From an uncultured Victivallaceae bacterium (GTDB taxonomy: Bacteria; Verrucomicrobiota; Lentisphaeria; Victivallales; Victivallaceae), in assembly GCA_944389925.1 (NCBI GenBank), contig CALXOD010000067.1, positions 1 to 64,000 of the forward strand: a stretch of DNA of 64,000 nt, in the 5' to 3' direction. A program made the translations under genes and the position numbers. Below the pieces are notes generated by a model. It did not search any database, was not told the origin of the DNA, and saw only the letters and a program-made list of their open reading frames with translations. Of the stretch, positions 1 through 7,952 are shown piece after piece; within the stretch, counting starts at the first letter, position 1, and the number at the start of each line of letters is the position of its first letter.

Positions 1-102
1 GGTGACGAAGGCCAGGGCCATAGCCAGCAGCAGGCTCATGACGCCCAAGGCCAGCAACAGGGCAACGCCTTTTTCCTTTTGACGAATATTATGCTGCATC
101 AT
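1..102 (-). CDS. gspK: Type II secretion minor pseudopilin GspK-like (N-terminal fragment)
   Basis: Only the first 34 codons are inside the window; the gene continues past the left edge. Translation from the ATG ending at base 102 gives a short basic N-terminus (MMQHNIRQKEKG) followed by a long hydrophobic helix rich in Leu, Ala and Val. This matches the start of GspK/PilX-type minor pseudopilins, and it keeps Gly at the predicted prepilin peptidase cleavage site. It lies immediately downstream of a gspJ-like gene in the order G-H-I-J-K, which is the main support for the call. GspK would cap the pseudopilus tip in the inner membrane and periplasm. Most of the protein is unseen, so PilX remains possible. 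Confidence 0.6.
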   Translation of the reverse strand, partial: MMQHNIRQKEKGVALLLALGVMSLLLAMALAFVT

Positions 103-127
103 TCACTCTCCAAGGACAGTCTAATTC

Positions 128-883
128 TTAGTTTCGGTCGCCGATATAGACGAACCGGGTGAATTTCTTTTCCTGTTCTTTCAGTATGTCGTCTTTCACA
201 CTTCCGGAAGCGTTCTTCCAGCGTTCAAAATACGGGTCCGGCAGGATGCCCAGCTCTATTTTGACAATGGATGGACAAAATGGTTCCGTCGTGTCGGTCG
301 TCGCATCCTGAGTCCAATCGATCTTTTGGTTACCGTAATCATTGACTCCCGGCGTGATTTTGAATGTGGTGACATTGGGAATGATCTCGGTGGTATTGGT
401 GTTGTTCTTGATATCGTTATCCAGTTTTTGGACCAATTGAGTGCGTTTGTTCGGGGCAATAACAAATAAATTCTTATAGACTGTATCTTCGTCGCAGATG
501 GTGACGATCTTTAGAGTATGCTGATCGTCAACCTGAAAGCTTGCGCAGAACAGCGAGGTATTTCCACGTGGGCGCAAGCCGGATTTAGTGAAGAAGTAAA
601 TTTTATAGGTGTCATTGTTGCCATTGGCATTAATGACGAATGGCGTTGTGTCCACTTTGAAGTAGGTCGCCTGGAGGAGCGTGGCCATCAGGTCCATGGC
701 CACGCGGGCGTCGGAATAGACGGTATTTCGGCTTTCTGAGCTGGACCAGATGCGCTGGGCGCCGGAGAAAAACTGCATGGTCATCGCCATCAGCAGGCTG
801 AATACCCCCATCGCCACAATGATTTCCAGCAGCGTGAAGGAGGATTTTCGAAAGAAAACTCGTGTGTTTTTCATGACAGACAA
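128..883 (-). CDS. gspJ: Prepilin-type minor pseudopilin, GspJ-like
   Basis: A 251-residue protein with a type IV prepilin N-terminus: a basic leader, then S-F-T-L-L-E followed by a hydrophobic helix (about residues 17-40) carrying the conserved Glu at position +5. The remainder is soluble and would be periplasmic. GspJ is a minor pseudopilin that assembles with GspI and GspK at the pseudopilus tip of type II secretion systems. The assignment rests on its place as fourth gene of a G-H-I-J-K-ordered minus-strand cluster and on its size. The residue before the cleavage site is Ser rather than the usual Gly. The gap to the next gene upstream in the operon is about 10 bases. Confidence 0.65.
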   Translation of the reverse strand: MSVMKNTRVFFRKSSFTLLEIIVAMGVFSLLMAMTMQFFSGAQRIWSSSESRNTVYSDARVAMDLMATLLQATYFKVDTTPFVINANGNNDTYKIYFFTKSGLRPRGNTSLFCASFQVDDQHTLKIVTICDEDTVYKNLFVIAPNKRTQLVQKLDNDIKNNTNTTEIIPNVTTFKITPGVNDYGNQKIDWTQDATTDTTEPFCPSIVKIELGILPDPYFERWKNASGSVKDDILKEQEKKFTRFVYIGDRN

Positions 884-893
884 TCTCCGCGTT

Positions 894-1559
894 TTACAAC
901 AGGTCGGCCGGCGTCGCTACCGGATTCAGCAGTGTCAGCCGATAGAGACGTGTTTCCCGTTTGGAATGGGGTTGAGTAACCGGCCAGCTCAGTTCCATGC
1001 ATAACTCAATGGCCGCTTTTTTGTTGATTTCTTTGGCGGGAAGATCATAATTAGGCTTGCCGTTTGCGTCGACAGTTACATAACGAGCAAAGGCCGGTTC
1101 GTACCAGACCAGGGCATCTACGGCAAAGTCAGTGATCTCTTCGCTGTCAATCGTCGTAGTTTTCAGAAACCGAAAATAACCTTTTATATTTTTATGCCTC
1201 TTTATGCCGGATTCGACATCGTCCCAGGCGGAACTGTCATTGTCGGCGAGAATGGTATCCCCTATTGATGAAACTATTAATGAGATTTTGTCTGGCAAGA
1301 TGCTATTGGTATTGGTAATGTATTTATTATTGTCCGTTACCGCTCCCGTGGAGGTGCGCCAATTGCTGATGAGGTCGGCCTCCAGATAGCTCAGCATGTA
1401 TTCCGCCGCATCCGGGATGTTGTTGTCAGTAGCTGCCGCGCTGCTGGCGTTCAGCCCGACCGGAAAGAGCACCATGATGCTCGAAAGGCCGATGGCGATG
1501 ACTGCAATAGCCAAAGCCACCTCGATCATATTGAAATATTGCAGAGCGCGCGTTCTCAT
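894..1559 (-). CDS. gspI: Prepilin-type minor pseudopilin, GspI-like
   Basis: A 221-residue protein with a short basic leader, the core F-N-M-I-E-V-A and a hydrophobic helix at about residues 10-32. In GspI/PilV-type pseudopilins this region reads similarly (xTLLEVLVALAI), and the Glu at +5 is present. The rest is a globular periplasmic domain without motifs I recognise. Its start overlaps the end of the gspH-like gene by four bases (ATGA), indicating translational coupling. Position between gspH- and gspJ-like genes is the main argument for GspI; the residue before the cleavage point is not Gly. Confidence 0.6.
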   Translation of the reverse strand: MRTRALQYFNMIEVALAIAVIAIGLSSIMVLFPVGLNASSAAATDNNIPDAAEYMLSYLEADLISNWRTSTGAVTDNNKYITNTNSILPDKISLIVSSIGDTILADNDSSAWDDVESGIKRHKNIKGYFRFLKTTTIDSEEITDFAVDALVWYEPAFARYVTVDANGKPNYDLPAKEINKKAAIELCMELSWPVTQPHSKRETRLYRLTLLNPVATPADLL

Positions 1560-2233
1560 TCCCCGTCTCCTACGAGTTTGATTTTGATTTTCCCGGTGAA
1601 TGGGTTGATTTCAAGGGTGATGGAGTTGGCCGGTTTTGATGGATTGTCCGGGTCCAAATTGGAGTAAACGACGTTTTCTCCGGACATGATTCCTTCGGCC
1701 AGCAGAATTTCGATGACTTCAGCCGGGGGCGCGAGTACGCCGTAGGTGTTGAAGACAATTCCATAATAGGTAACTTTCGTCGTAGAACCTTCAGGTGTAG
1801 GTACACCATCTATTTGATAAATGTCGAGTTTGGCTGGGGAATTTGTCGATGGTTTTGCTACCGAATTGAATTGGGCTCCGGCAATAACGGCTCCTTTCCC
1901 TAAAGAAACCCATTTGCTTCCAGGGGTATAATTAGTAAAGGTAAAGCTTTTGTCGTTGCCAGTCGGCTTGACATAGCAGGTTCGGATGGCAGGAGTGCCG
2001 CCGTTGTTGAGCCCTTTGTAATCCAGCAGCAACGCCACCTGACGGCGCTGGGTGACGGCCTGAGACTGGGCCTGTTCCAAGCCGCCTTTGAGCGTGCTGG
2101 CAGAGTTAGTCACGGTGCCGCCTGTGATCATCTGGTTGAACGCGGGCAGGCCGATGGCGATCAGCATGATGCCGAGCGCCATGACAACCAGCAGCTCAAT
2201 CAGGGTGAAATGCTTTTTGTTCATGTCTTTCAT
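1556..2233 (-). CDS. gspH: Prepilin-type pseudopilin, GspH/FimT-like
   Basis: The reading frame is open from base 2281, but I start at the ATG at 2233 ([15 protein letters not shown]). That places the start just before the prepilin leader and 9 nt after a GGAG ribosome binding site, giving 225 residues. The N-terminus has the canonical F-T-L-I-E-L-L helix. The following segment (ASTLKGGLEQAQSQAVTQRRQV) resembles the GspH/FimT pattern in which many small-residue positions precede a beta-rich domain. It lies downstream of gspG and upstream of gspI, as in standard type II secretion operons. His replaces Gly at the cleavage site. Confidence 0.65.
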   Translation of the reverse strand: MKDMNKKHFTLIELLVVMALGIMLIAIGLPAFNQMITGGTVTNSASTLKGGLEQAQSQAVTQRRQVALLLDYKGLNNGGTPAIRTCYVKPTGNDKSFTFTNYTPGSKWVSLGKGAVIAGAQFNSVAKPSTNSPAKLDIYQIDGVPTPEGSTTKVTYYGIVFNTYGVLAPPAEVIEILLAEGIMSGENVVYSNLDPDNPSKPANSITLEINPFTGKIKIKLVGDGE

Positions 2234-2255
2234 GAGCCGGAACTCCCCGGTGAAG

Positions 2256-2963
2256 TTATTTTTCCCAACTGCAGATGTCATCGGTGGTGTTGTCGCCGAG
2301 ATTGTTCTGATTCAGTCCAGAGTTATCCACCCCGTTAGGACCGAGAGAGTAGAGGAATACACTACCGGACAGAAGCCAGCCGTCGTCGTAGTTTTTGGGT
2401 TTACTGACATTATCTCGAAGTTTTGCGTTAGTCCCCGCAGGAATATAAACTTTATTGGTATAGTTGACATTGATCAGGACCGTGTAGGGGTTGCCCCAGG
2501 GGTCGCTCCACCAGATGGTGTCATCATCGTCCTCATTATATTCCGGGGGGGCATCCAGAAATTTGATGTTACGGGTATTGATATTTTTGTTGGCAGTACT
2601 GATATCCTCGGGAGCGCAGAGTTCCCGGATGAATTCCCGGTAAGTATCTTTATGGTCGTCATCCTTGAGGCTTTCATTACCGATGGCAATAACTTTTTCT
2701 CCATCTTTTGATTTGACACTCTTTGCCTTTTTACCATTGAATTTAGCGGTTGGATTCTCAGCACCATCTGTTTTTATCATCTGACCATAATTGGTCTCCA
2801 CGTTTTTGAGGGCCATGCGGATGGAGTTCATGTCGGCCTTGGCCTGCGTGATCATGCCTTTCTGACGACCGCTGCTGACGGCCGGCAGCAGCAATCCGGC
2901 CAGTAATCCGATGATGCCGATGACAACCAGCAATTCGACAAGGGAAAAATCATGACGTTTCAT
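2256..2963 (-). CDS. gspG: Major pseudopilin GspG-like
   Basis: I start at ATG 2963 (MKRHDFSLVELL), 9 nt after a GGAG site; the frame is open upstream to 3068, but that would bury the prepilin leader. The 235-residue product has the type IV prepilin helix (about residues 6-30). Its C-terminal part contains the GspG-like pattern 'WWSDPWGNPY ... LYSLGPNGVDN', corresponding to the calcium-binding D-P-W-G-N-P and S-x-G-P-D-G region of GspG. It is longer than typical GspG (about 140 residues) because of an insert in the middle. As first gene of the cluster it would encode the main pseudopilus subunit. Asp precedes the cleavage site. Confidence 0.7.
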   Translation of the reverse strand: MKRHDFSLVELLVVIGIIGLLAGLLLPAVSSGRQKGMITQAKADMNSIRMALKNVETNYGQMIKTDGAENPTAKFNGKKAKSVKSKDGEKVIAIGNESLKDDDHKDTYREFIRELCAPEDISTANKNINTRNIKFLDAPPEYNEDDDDTIWWSDPWGNPYTVLINVNYTNKVYIPAGTNAKLRDNVSKPKNYDDGWLLSGSVFLYSLGPNGVDNSGLNQNNLGDNTTDDICSWEK

Positions 2964-3104
2964 ATGCGGTAACTCCATAAATATTATATCGATCTCCTGT
3001 TCAATGAGAGGCTGAAGCCGTACCCATTCGTTCATACCATAGGACATTTTCCCAAACTTTGCAACCATGAAACGTTTTTTTTTTTAACAAAATAGGCGAA
3101 AAGC

Positions 3105-3133
3105 TTGACAAGGGACCGCAGGGCGACTAGGTT
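3105..3133 (+). promoter_or_regulatory. Candidate sigma70 promoter for the pseudopilin gene at 3213
   Basis: A perfect -35 box TTGACA at 3105-3110 is followed after 17 bases by TAGGTT (3128-3133, three of six matches to TATAAT). The predicted start lies about 75 bases before the coding sequence. A 12-T tract sits just upstream at 3075-3086 and could act as an UP-like element. Promoter function is inferred from the sequence only. Confidence 0.4.
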
Positions 3134-3212
3134 AAATACGGAGTGGCCGCAGAGTTTTTCCGACAGTCGCGGCTTTCCGGGACGAGTCAATCCAAACAAC
3201 GGAGATATTGTC

Positions 3213-3932
3213 ATGCACGGGACAAAAAAACAATTTACCATGGTCGAACTCCTGGCAGTGATCGCGGTGATCGCGATTCTGGCCGGTCTGCTCTTTCCGG
3301 CAATCGGCGGCGCCCGGGCCAAGGCGCGTGCCGCCGCCTGTCTCAGCAATCAGAAACAGGTGGTGACGGGGATTATCCAGTCGCTGAACGACAATAACCA
3401 GTATTTTTATTCGATTGATTACGAAACTGCTACTCCGATCTCGAATGATAAATCCCGCTGGACATATCGGCTGAAGGATCGCAGATATCTGCCGGATTAT
3501 GCTGTGATGCGCTGTACCGAAGTCCTGTTCCCGGCCAAAGAACCGGGGGCTTTTGGTGAAGACGCCTTCACTTTCGGTGCGGCTTATATTGACGACAGCA
3601 ACGATGCGAAGGGGATCGACTTCCGCGGGACGAAGTACCTGATGGACGATGATGAGTCCGTTTCGCCGACCGCGCTGGCTCTGGGCGGCTGCTCCTGGAA
3701 CAGCGGTGCCGAAGGCGGCGGTGCCTTGATGGCGTTTGATGGTTCGGGGAGCAATCTGCCGTATGGAAAACTGTACCTGCCGCATAAAAAGGCTGTCAAT
3801 ATGTTCTTCTTGGACGGCCGCGCCGCCGCGGTAAGCGAAGGCGAGGTGAAGAATAACGACAAGCTCTACTATCCCGGCTGGAGCGGTGGTGCCAAGGCCA
3901 TCAAGATTCCGCAGAACAAGTACGTACTGTAA
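3213..3932 (+). CDS. Prepilin N-terminal domain protein with H-x9-D-G C-terminus
   Basis: Start chosen at ATG 3213 (MHGTKKQFTMVELLAVIAVIAIL), 8 nt after GGAG at 3201; the upstream open frame lacks a plausible start. The 239-residue product has a prepilin leader and helix (about residues 7-32), a cluster A-R-A-K-A-R-A-A-A-C-L-S-N typical of DUF1559-like pseudopilins, and a C-terminal H-K-K-A-V-N-M-F-F-L-D-G matching the H-x9-D-G signature. Such proteins are exported through a type IV pilus or type II secretion apparatus; individual functions are unknown. It is transcribed divergently from the gsp operon, followed by a strong terminator, so it is monocistronic. Gln precedes the cleavage site. 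Confidence 0.75.
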   Translation: MHGTKKQFTMVELLAVIAVIAILAGLLFPAIGGARAKARAAACLSNQKQVVTGIIQSLNDNNQYFYSIDYETATPISNDKSRWTYRLKDRRYLPDYAVMRCTEVLFPAKEPGAFGEDAFTFGAAYIDDSNDAKGIDFRGTKYLMDDDESVSPTALALGGCSWNSGAEGGGALMAFDGSGSNLPYGKLYLPHKKAVNMFFLDGRAAAVSEGEVKNNDKLYYPGWSGGAKAIKIPQNKYVL

Positions 3933-3945
3933 GTGTCTGTAGCAG

Positions 3946-4006
3946 CACTCCGGTGTCACGCCGGAGTGGAAGGAGACCCGCGGTCAATGCCCGCGGGTTT
4001 TCTTTT
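3946..4006 (+). terminator. Tandem hairpins ending in an intrinsic terminator
   Basis: A first 8-bp inverted repeat (CACTCCGG 3946-3953 / CCGGAGTG 3961-3968) is followed by a second (CCCGCGG 3977-3983 / CCGCGGG 3991-3997). The second runs straight into TTTTCTTTT. It ends transcription of the pseudopilin gene at 3213. Confidence 0.85.
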
Positions 4007-4208
4007 ACTTCCGTGGTTTGCCACATCGGGTTATGGGAGGGCGATTCTCTAGGATTAAGGAAAGATCAACAGTTTGGGTGGAAAAAAAGTATACTCCAAA
4101 CATAAAGCCAAAGCTAGACTTGTCGGCGTCGGTTGACTATTCTCCAGCCAGGAGGGGGAGGGATTTCGGATGGCATGAGACGACGTAGCTCCAGGGGGAA
4201 CGAAGGGT
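4007..4208. other. Intergenic stretch with no recognised feature
   Basis: The bases between the two converging terminators contain no open frame with a start and ribosome binding site, no clear dyad and no RNA motif that I recognise. Base composition is more AT-rich than the neighbouring genes. Confidence 0.5.
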
Positions 4209-4234
4209 AAAAAAACTCCGCGTTGCCGCGGAGT
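4209..4234 (-). terminator. Intrinsic terminator of the pseudopilin gene at 4258
   Basis: Read on the minus strand: ACTCCGCG, loop GCAA, CGCGGAGT, then seven U. The stem is 8 bp and perfect and lies about 24 bases after the stop codon. Confidence 0.9.
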
Positions 4235-4257
4235 CGGGAAAGACGGGACTGGGCCGA

Positions 4258-4848
4258 TCAGAAATTGACCAGGTCGTCGCAGATCATGGCGTTGTCATTA
4301 TCCCGGAAGTCCCTTTTCTCGTAGGTCTTGTCGTGAAGAACTGTCCAATTTTTGCTGAACTCCGCATAACGACCGTCCGGACCGGCGGAAATCAGATCGT
4401 AGGATTCCTTGTTGATTTCGCCGGGACAGCGGTAAACAATCTGATTGCCCCAGGCGTCCACCAGATATGAGGCCGTGCTATCAACGCTTACCAGATTTCT
4501 CAGAGATTCCGCATCCAGCTGTTTGACGAAGTCCGCCATGTAATTGCCTGTTACCTGCATGGCAGTATTTAAAGAGGCCGTATTCGTGCTGTCGGGCGGA
4601 TTGCCGTCCTGGTCGAAAATATAAACTTTCCCGTCATCACCCTGGGCACACGGGGGATAGTAGCCGTATTTCGCCTTCATGTTTTCCAACGCCACTTCAA
4701 TCTGTTTCATTGCGGAACGGGTGGCGGATTCCTTGGCGGAGTTCATGGCATAGGAGTAACCGCCCACGCCGATGCCGACCAGAATGCCGATGACCGCGAT
4801 GACTGCGAGCAATTCAATCAAAGAGAAAGATTGTCTTTTCTGTTTCAT
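4258..4848 (-). CDS. GspG-like pseudopilin
   Basis: A 196-residue protein with a prepilin leader (MKQKRQS), F-S-L-I-E-L-L helix at about residues 8-30, and the GspG-type C-terminal pattern 'VDAWGNQIVYRCPG ... YDLISAGPDGRY', i.e. the D-x-W-G-N and S-A-G-P-D-G calcium-loop motifs of the major pseudopilin family. A Met-K-A-K-Y-G-Y-Y-P-P segment at about residue 55 is also typical of GspG. It is outside the gsp operon and single-gene, with its own terminator, so it may be an accessory major pseudopilin or a pseudopilin-like secreted protein. Ser precedes the cleavage site instead of Gly. Confidence 0.75.
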   Translation of the reverse strand: MKQKRQSFSLIELLAVIAVIGILVGIGVGGYSYAMNSAKESATRSAMKQIEVALENMKAKYGYYPPCAQGDDGKVYIFDQDGNPPDSTNTASLNTAMQVTGNYMADFVKQLDAESLRNLVSVDSTASYLVDAWGNQIVYRCPGEINKESYDLISAGPDGRYAEFSKNWTVLHDKTYEKRDFRDNDNAMICDDLVNF

Positions 4849-4934
4849 TTTCCTGCGTCTCCGGGTTGTATTGAGGTGTATTCCCGTATATTTTATTGCC
4901 GAATATGGAAAAAAGCAAGATGGATTGGAGCAAG

Positions 4935-5255
4935 ATGTATTCGAAATTGGAAATTTATGTGCCGGCTACCCATGCGGAGGCCGTCAAGGACGCCGTTTTC
5001 CGTGCCGGGGCCGGAGCGCTTGGACGCTACCGCGCCTGTTGCTGGCAGACGACTGGAACCGGCCAGTTCGAGCCGCTGGAGGGAAGTTCGCCTTTCCTCG
5101 GTGAGCCCGGTGCGTTGGAGCGGGTGGAAGAGGTCAAAATCGAGGTGTTGTGTCCAACGGCGCGCATGCCGGAGATCATCCGGGCGCTGCGGGAGGCACA
5201 CCCTTATGAAACTCCGGCGTTTCAGTACTGGCCGGTTCAGATCGGAGCTTGCTGA
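4935..5255 (+). CDS. NIF3/YqfO C-terminal-domain-like protein
   Basis: I choose ATG 4935, preceded by GGAG four bases earlier; the product then begins MYSKLEIYVPATHAEAVKDAVF, matching the usual start of this family (about 105 residues). An in-frame TTG at 4896 and ATGs at 4905 and 4920 are alternatives. The family is the stand-alone form of the PII/CutA-like domain inserted in NIF3-like dinuclear-metal proteins. Visible family features are the G-A-G-x-L-G-x-Y-x-x-C segment, 'F-x-P-L-E-G-S-x-P-F-L-G' and the C-terminal A-H-P-Y-E-T-P-A. Its biochemical role is not established. It is followed 15 bases later by the M50 protease gene, probably one operon with xseA. Confidence 0.75.
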   Translation: MYSKLEIYVPATHAEAVKDAVFRAGAGALGRYRACCWQTTGTGQFEPLEGSSPFLGEPGALERVEEVKIEVLCPTARMPEIIRALREAHPYETPAFQYWPVQIGAC

Positions 5256-5270
5256 GGAAGGGAGAAGAGG

Positions 5271-5903
5271 ATGTCTTTGTTTATCAATGAGCTGTTTGAA
5301 AATCCACGGTTTTTCGCGGCGGTTTCCGTACTGGTAATCTTTTCCATCTGTCTGCATGAATTCTGCCACGCGTGGATGGCATTGAAACAGGGTGATCCCA
5401 CGGCGGCAGATCGGGGGCATCTGACGCTTAACCCACTGCGGCAGATGGGTTTTTTCTCGATCGTCACCTTTCTGATGATCGGAATTGCCTGGGGGGCGGT
5501 GCCGGTGGATCCGGCGCGGATGCGGCATAAATACAGTCATCTGCTTGTGGCGCTGGCCGGACCCGCGGCGAATCTGGGGTTGTTTGTGATATTCACCGTA
5601 CTGGCTGCTCTGCTGTTCAAGGCGGAAACGTCGAACGGATTTGCCTTTTCCATGTTGCTGAACGGGGCGATGCTCAATGTGGTGTTGCTCATCTTCAATC
5701 TGCTGCCGATTCCCGGACTGGATGGCTGGGTGGTGGTGGAAACATTGTTTCCTGGAGCGGTGCGGACAGGATCGGAAGTGGTCCGGGGAGCGTTTTTTAT
5801 TCTGATTGTGCTGCTGCTGTTCGGATTTCCGTGGTTGTTTAAGATCGGTTCGGTTATGACGGGGTGGCTGTTGCACGGCTGCCTGAGAGTAATGGGAGTC
5901 TGA
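5271..5903 (+). CDS. Site-2 protease family protein (peptidase M50)
   Basis: A 210-residue integral membrane protein with about six hydrophobic segments. The zinc-binding motif H-E-F-C-H lies at residues 29-33 inside the first helix, and the third metal ligand motif N-L-L-P-I-P-G-L-D-G lies near residue 150, together the S2P/M50 signature. A-G-P-A-A-N in the middle is also typical. The size fits the short rhomboid-like YwhC branch, which lacks PDZ or CBS domains. It would cleave substrates within the inner membrane; the substrate is unknown. A GGGAGAAGAGG ribosome binding site precedes ATG 5271. Confidence 0.85.
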   Translation: MSLFINELFENPRFFAAVSVLVIFSICLHEFCHAWMALKQGDPTAADRGHLTLNPLRQMGFFSIVTFLMIGIAWGAVPVDPARMRHKYSHLLVALAGPAANLGLFVIFTVLAALLFKAETSNGFAFSMLLNGAMLNVVLLIFNLLPIPGLDGWVVVETLFPGAVRTGSEVVRGAFFILIVLLLFGFPWLFKIGSVMTGWLLHGCLRVMGV

Positions 5904-5906
5904 TTC

Positions 5907-7097
5907 ATGCGGGAATACGGTCCGATCTGGAGCGTCAGCGATGCCAACAGCGCAGTACGCGATCTGGTGGAAAACAGCTTCATGCCCTTCTGGCTGCGCG
6001 GCGAAATCAGCAATCTGGTCATTCACCGTTCCGGACACGTGTATTTATCGCTGAAGGATGAGCGGAGTCAGATTCGCGCCGTCTATTTCGGTGGAGCGGC
6101 GGCGGTACGTGAACTGCAATTGCAGAATGGAGCGTTGATTGAAGCACACGGACGGTTGACGGTTTATGAGGTGCGTGGAGAATATCAATTCTCCATCCGG
6201 ACAATTCGCCCGACCGGCCTGGGAGAGCTGCAACGCCGGTTCGAGGAATTGAAACGAAAGCTGGAAGGGGAAGGTTTGTTTGCCCCGGAGCGCAAGCGCC
6301 CGATTCCCGCTCTGCCGCGTGCGGTGGGGGTGATCACCAGTCCGACCGGGGCGGCAATCCGGGATTTCCTGCAGATTGTCGACCGGCGATTTCCCAATCT
6401 TCCGGTTAAAATCTATCCGGCGCAGGTGCAGGGGACGGGGGCGGCGGCACAGGTGGCGGCGGGAATTGAATTTTTCAACCGGGCCGGAAACGTGGAGGTG
6501 CTGGTCGTCACCCGGGGCGGTGGCAGCATGGAGGACCTCTGGCCCTTCAACGAGGAAATTCTGGCCCGGGCGGTGGCGGCCAGCCGGATTCCGGTTATCA
6601 GCGCAGTAGGACATGAAATCGATTTCACCATCTGCGATTTCGTCGCAGACCTGAGAGCCCCGACGCCGTCGGCGGCGGCGGAGCTGGTGATCGGACGTCG
6701 TGAAGAGATGGAAGCTGCCGTCGATCGGTTGGCAAAAACGCTACGGCGCGCAGTGGATTTCCGCCTGATGGAGGTGCGCGGAGCATTGGACCGACTGGCG
6801 GGAAGCGCCTGTTTCCGGGAGCCTCGGCATCTGGTGCAGATGCGGGGACAGCAGCTGGATGAATTGCAGTTGCGTTTGACGGCAGCGGCGGAACTGGCGG
6901 TGACGGTGCGCCGCCACCAGTTGGAGGCGCTGGCGGGGCGGCTGCACATTCTGGATCCCCGACGGCAGCTGGAGCGGGGGTATGCAATTCTGACGGACAG
7001 GGAAGGGCGTCCGGTGGTCTCGGTGCAGGGGCAACGCCGGGGGGCGGAATTATCCGCCCGTCTGGTCGATGGTACGCTGGAGCTGACGGTGCGTTGA
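5907..7097 (+). CDS. xseA: Exodeoxyribonuclease VII large subunit
   Basis: A 396-residue XseA. It has the N-terminal OB-fold (about residues 5-100, with W-S-V-S-D-A-N-S-A-V-R and G-E-I-S-N-L) and the catalytic core with 'VGVITSPTGAAIRDFL', 'RGGGSMEDLWPFNEE' and 'PVISAVGHEIDFTI', all diagnostic. Exonuclease VII degrades single-stranded DNA bidirectionally into oligonucleotides and needs the small subunit XseB; no xseB is visible downstream, where the operon meets the fabG terminator. The start at ATG 5907 is three bases after the upstream gene, so translation is probably coupled. The family C-terminal helix region is somewhat short relative to Escherichia coli XseA (456 residues). Confidence 0.95.
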   Translation: MREYGPIWSVSDANSAVRDLVENSFMPFWLRGEISNLVIHRSGHVYLSLKDERSQIRAVYFGGAAAVRELQLQNGALIEAHGRLTVYEVRGEYQFSIRTIRPTGLGELQRRFEELKRKLEGEGLFAPERKRPIPALPRAVGVITSPTGAAIRDFLQIVDRRFPNLPVKIYPAQVQGTGAAAQVAAGIEFFNRAGNVEVLVVTRGGGSMEDLWPFNEEILARAVAASRIPVISAVGHEIDFTICDFVADLRAPTPSAAAELVIGRREEMEAAVDRLAKTLRRAVDFRLMEVRGALDRLAGSACFREPRHLVQMRGQQLDELQLRLTAAAELAVTVRRHQLEALAGRLHILDPRRQLERGYAILTDREGRPVVSVQGQRRGAELSARLVDGTLELTVR

Positions 7098-7100
7098 AAG

Positions 7101-7138
7101 AAAAAAAACTCCGATGCGACCCGGCGGCCGCATCGGAG
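7101..7138 (-). terminator. Intrinsic terminator of fabD-fabG
   Basis: On the minus strand a perfect 10-bp stem (CTCCGATGCG / CGCATCGGAG, 10-nt loop) is followed by eight U. It is 25 bases past the fabG stop. It also lies just past the xseA stop on the plus strand, but no U-run follows in that direction. Confidence 0.9.
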
Positions 7139-7163
7139 CGAATGTCGGAAGTATGCCGATTTT

Positions 7164-7916
7164 TTACATCAGCATGCCGCCGTCGACATTGATGACCTGC
7201 CCGGTTACGTAATCGGCGTCCGGTGAGCAGAGGAAGTAGACGACATTGGCCACATCCTGCGGAGTGCCGCCGCGTTTCGCAGGAATGATGGTGAGGAAGG
7301 CGTCAGTCGCTTCGGGAGAGAGCTTCGCAGTCATGTCGGTGATGATGTAACCCGGTGCGACGGCATTCACCTGAATATTGCGGGAGGCAAATTCCTTGGC
7401 GGTGGTTTTTGCCAGGGCGATCACACCGGCTTTGGAGGCGGAGTAATTGGCCTGACCGACGTTGCCCATGCGGCCGACGACGGAGGCGATATTGACGATC
7501 TTGCCGGCGCGCTGTTTCATCATCGGACGGCAGGCCGCCTTGGTGAAGTTGAACGTTCCCTTCAGGTTGACTGCGATAACGGCGTCCCACTGTTCCTCGG
7601 TCATGCGCATGAGAAGGGTATCTTTGGTGATACCGGCGTTGTTGACCAGAATATCCAGACGGCCGAAATCGGCAACGACCGCATTGACGGTGGCTTCGGC
7701 GTCTTCCATTTTCGCGACGTTGGCGGCATAGGCGCGGGCTTCGATGCCACGGGCTTTGAATTCATCAGCGGTGCTCTGCGCGACGTCGAGCATGATATCC
7801 ACGATGGCGAGCTTGGCGCCTTCGGCGGCGAGGCGTTCGCAGATGGCTTTGCCGATACCGCGGGCTCCTCCGGTGACCAGCGCGATTTTTCCTTCCAGTC
7901 GTTTTTCCTGACTCAT
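7164..7916 (-). CDS. fabG: 3-oxoacyl-[acyl-carrier-protein] reductase
   Basis: A 250-residue classical short-chain dehydrogenase. It has the nucleotide-binding T-G-G-A-R-G-I-G at residues 15-22, N-N-A-G-I at about residue 90, the catalytic S-(x)n-Y-x-x-x-K (N-I-A-S...Q-A-N-Y-S-A-S-K) at about 140-162, and the C-terminal 'VTGQVINVDGGMLM' typical of FabG. It reduces 3-ketoacyl-ACP with NADPH in fatty acid elongation. It lies 36 bases downstream of fabD with AAAGGAA before its ATG. The usual acpP does not follow; transcription ends at the terminator at 7101-7138. Confidence 0.93.
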   Translation of the reverse strand: MSQEKRLEGKIALVTGGARGIGKAICERLAAEGAKLAIVDIMLDVAQSTADEFKARGIEARAYAANVAKMEDAEATVNAVVADFGRLDILVNNAGITKDTLLMRMTEEQWDAVIAVNLKGTFNFTKAACRPMMKQRAGKIVNIASVVGRMGNVGQANYSASKAGVIALAKTTAKEFASRNIQVNAVAPGYIITDMTAKLSPEATDAFLTIIPAKRGGTPQDVANVVYFLCSPDADYVTGQVINVDGGMLM

Positions 7917-7952
7917 GAGACAAATTCCTTTCGTATGAGATGAGAGAAAAAT

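Noticed and set aside
3075-3086. 12-T homopolymer as a terminator
   Set aside because: No GC-rich hairpin precedes it on either strand; it more likely contributes to promoter AT-richness.
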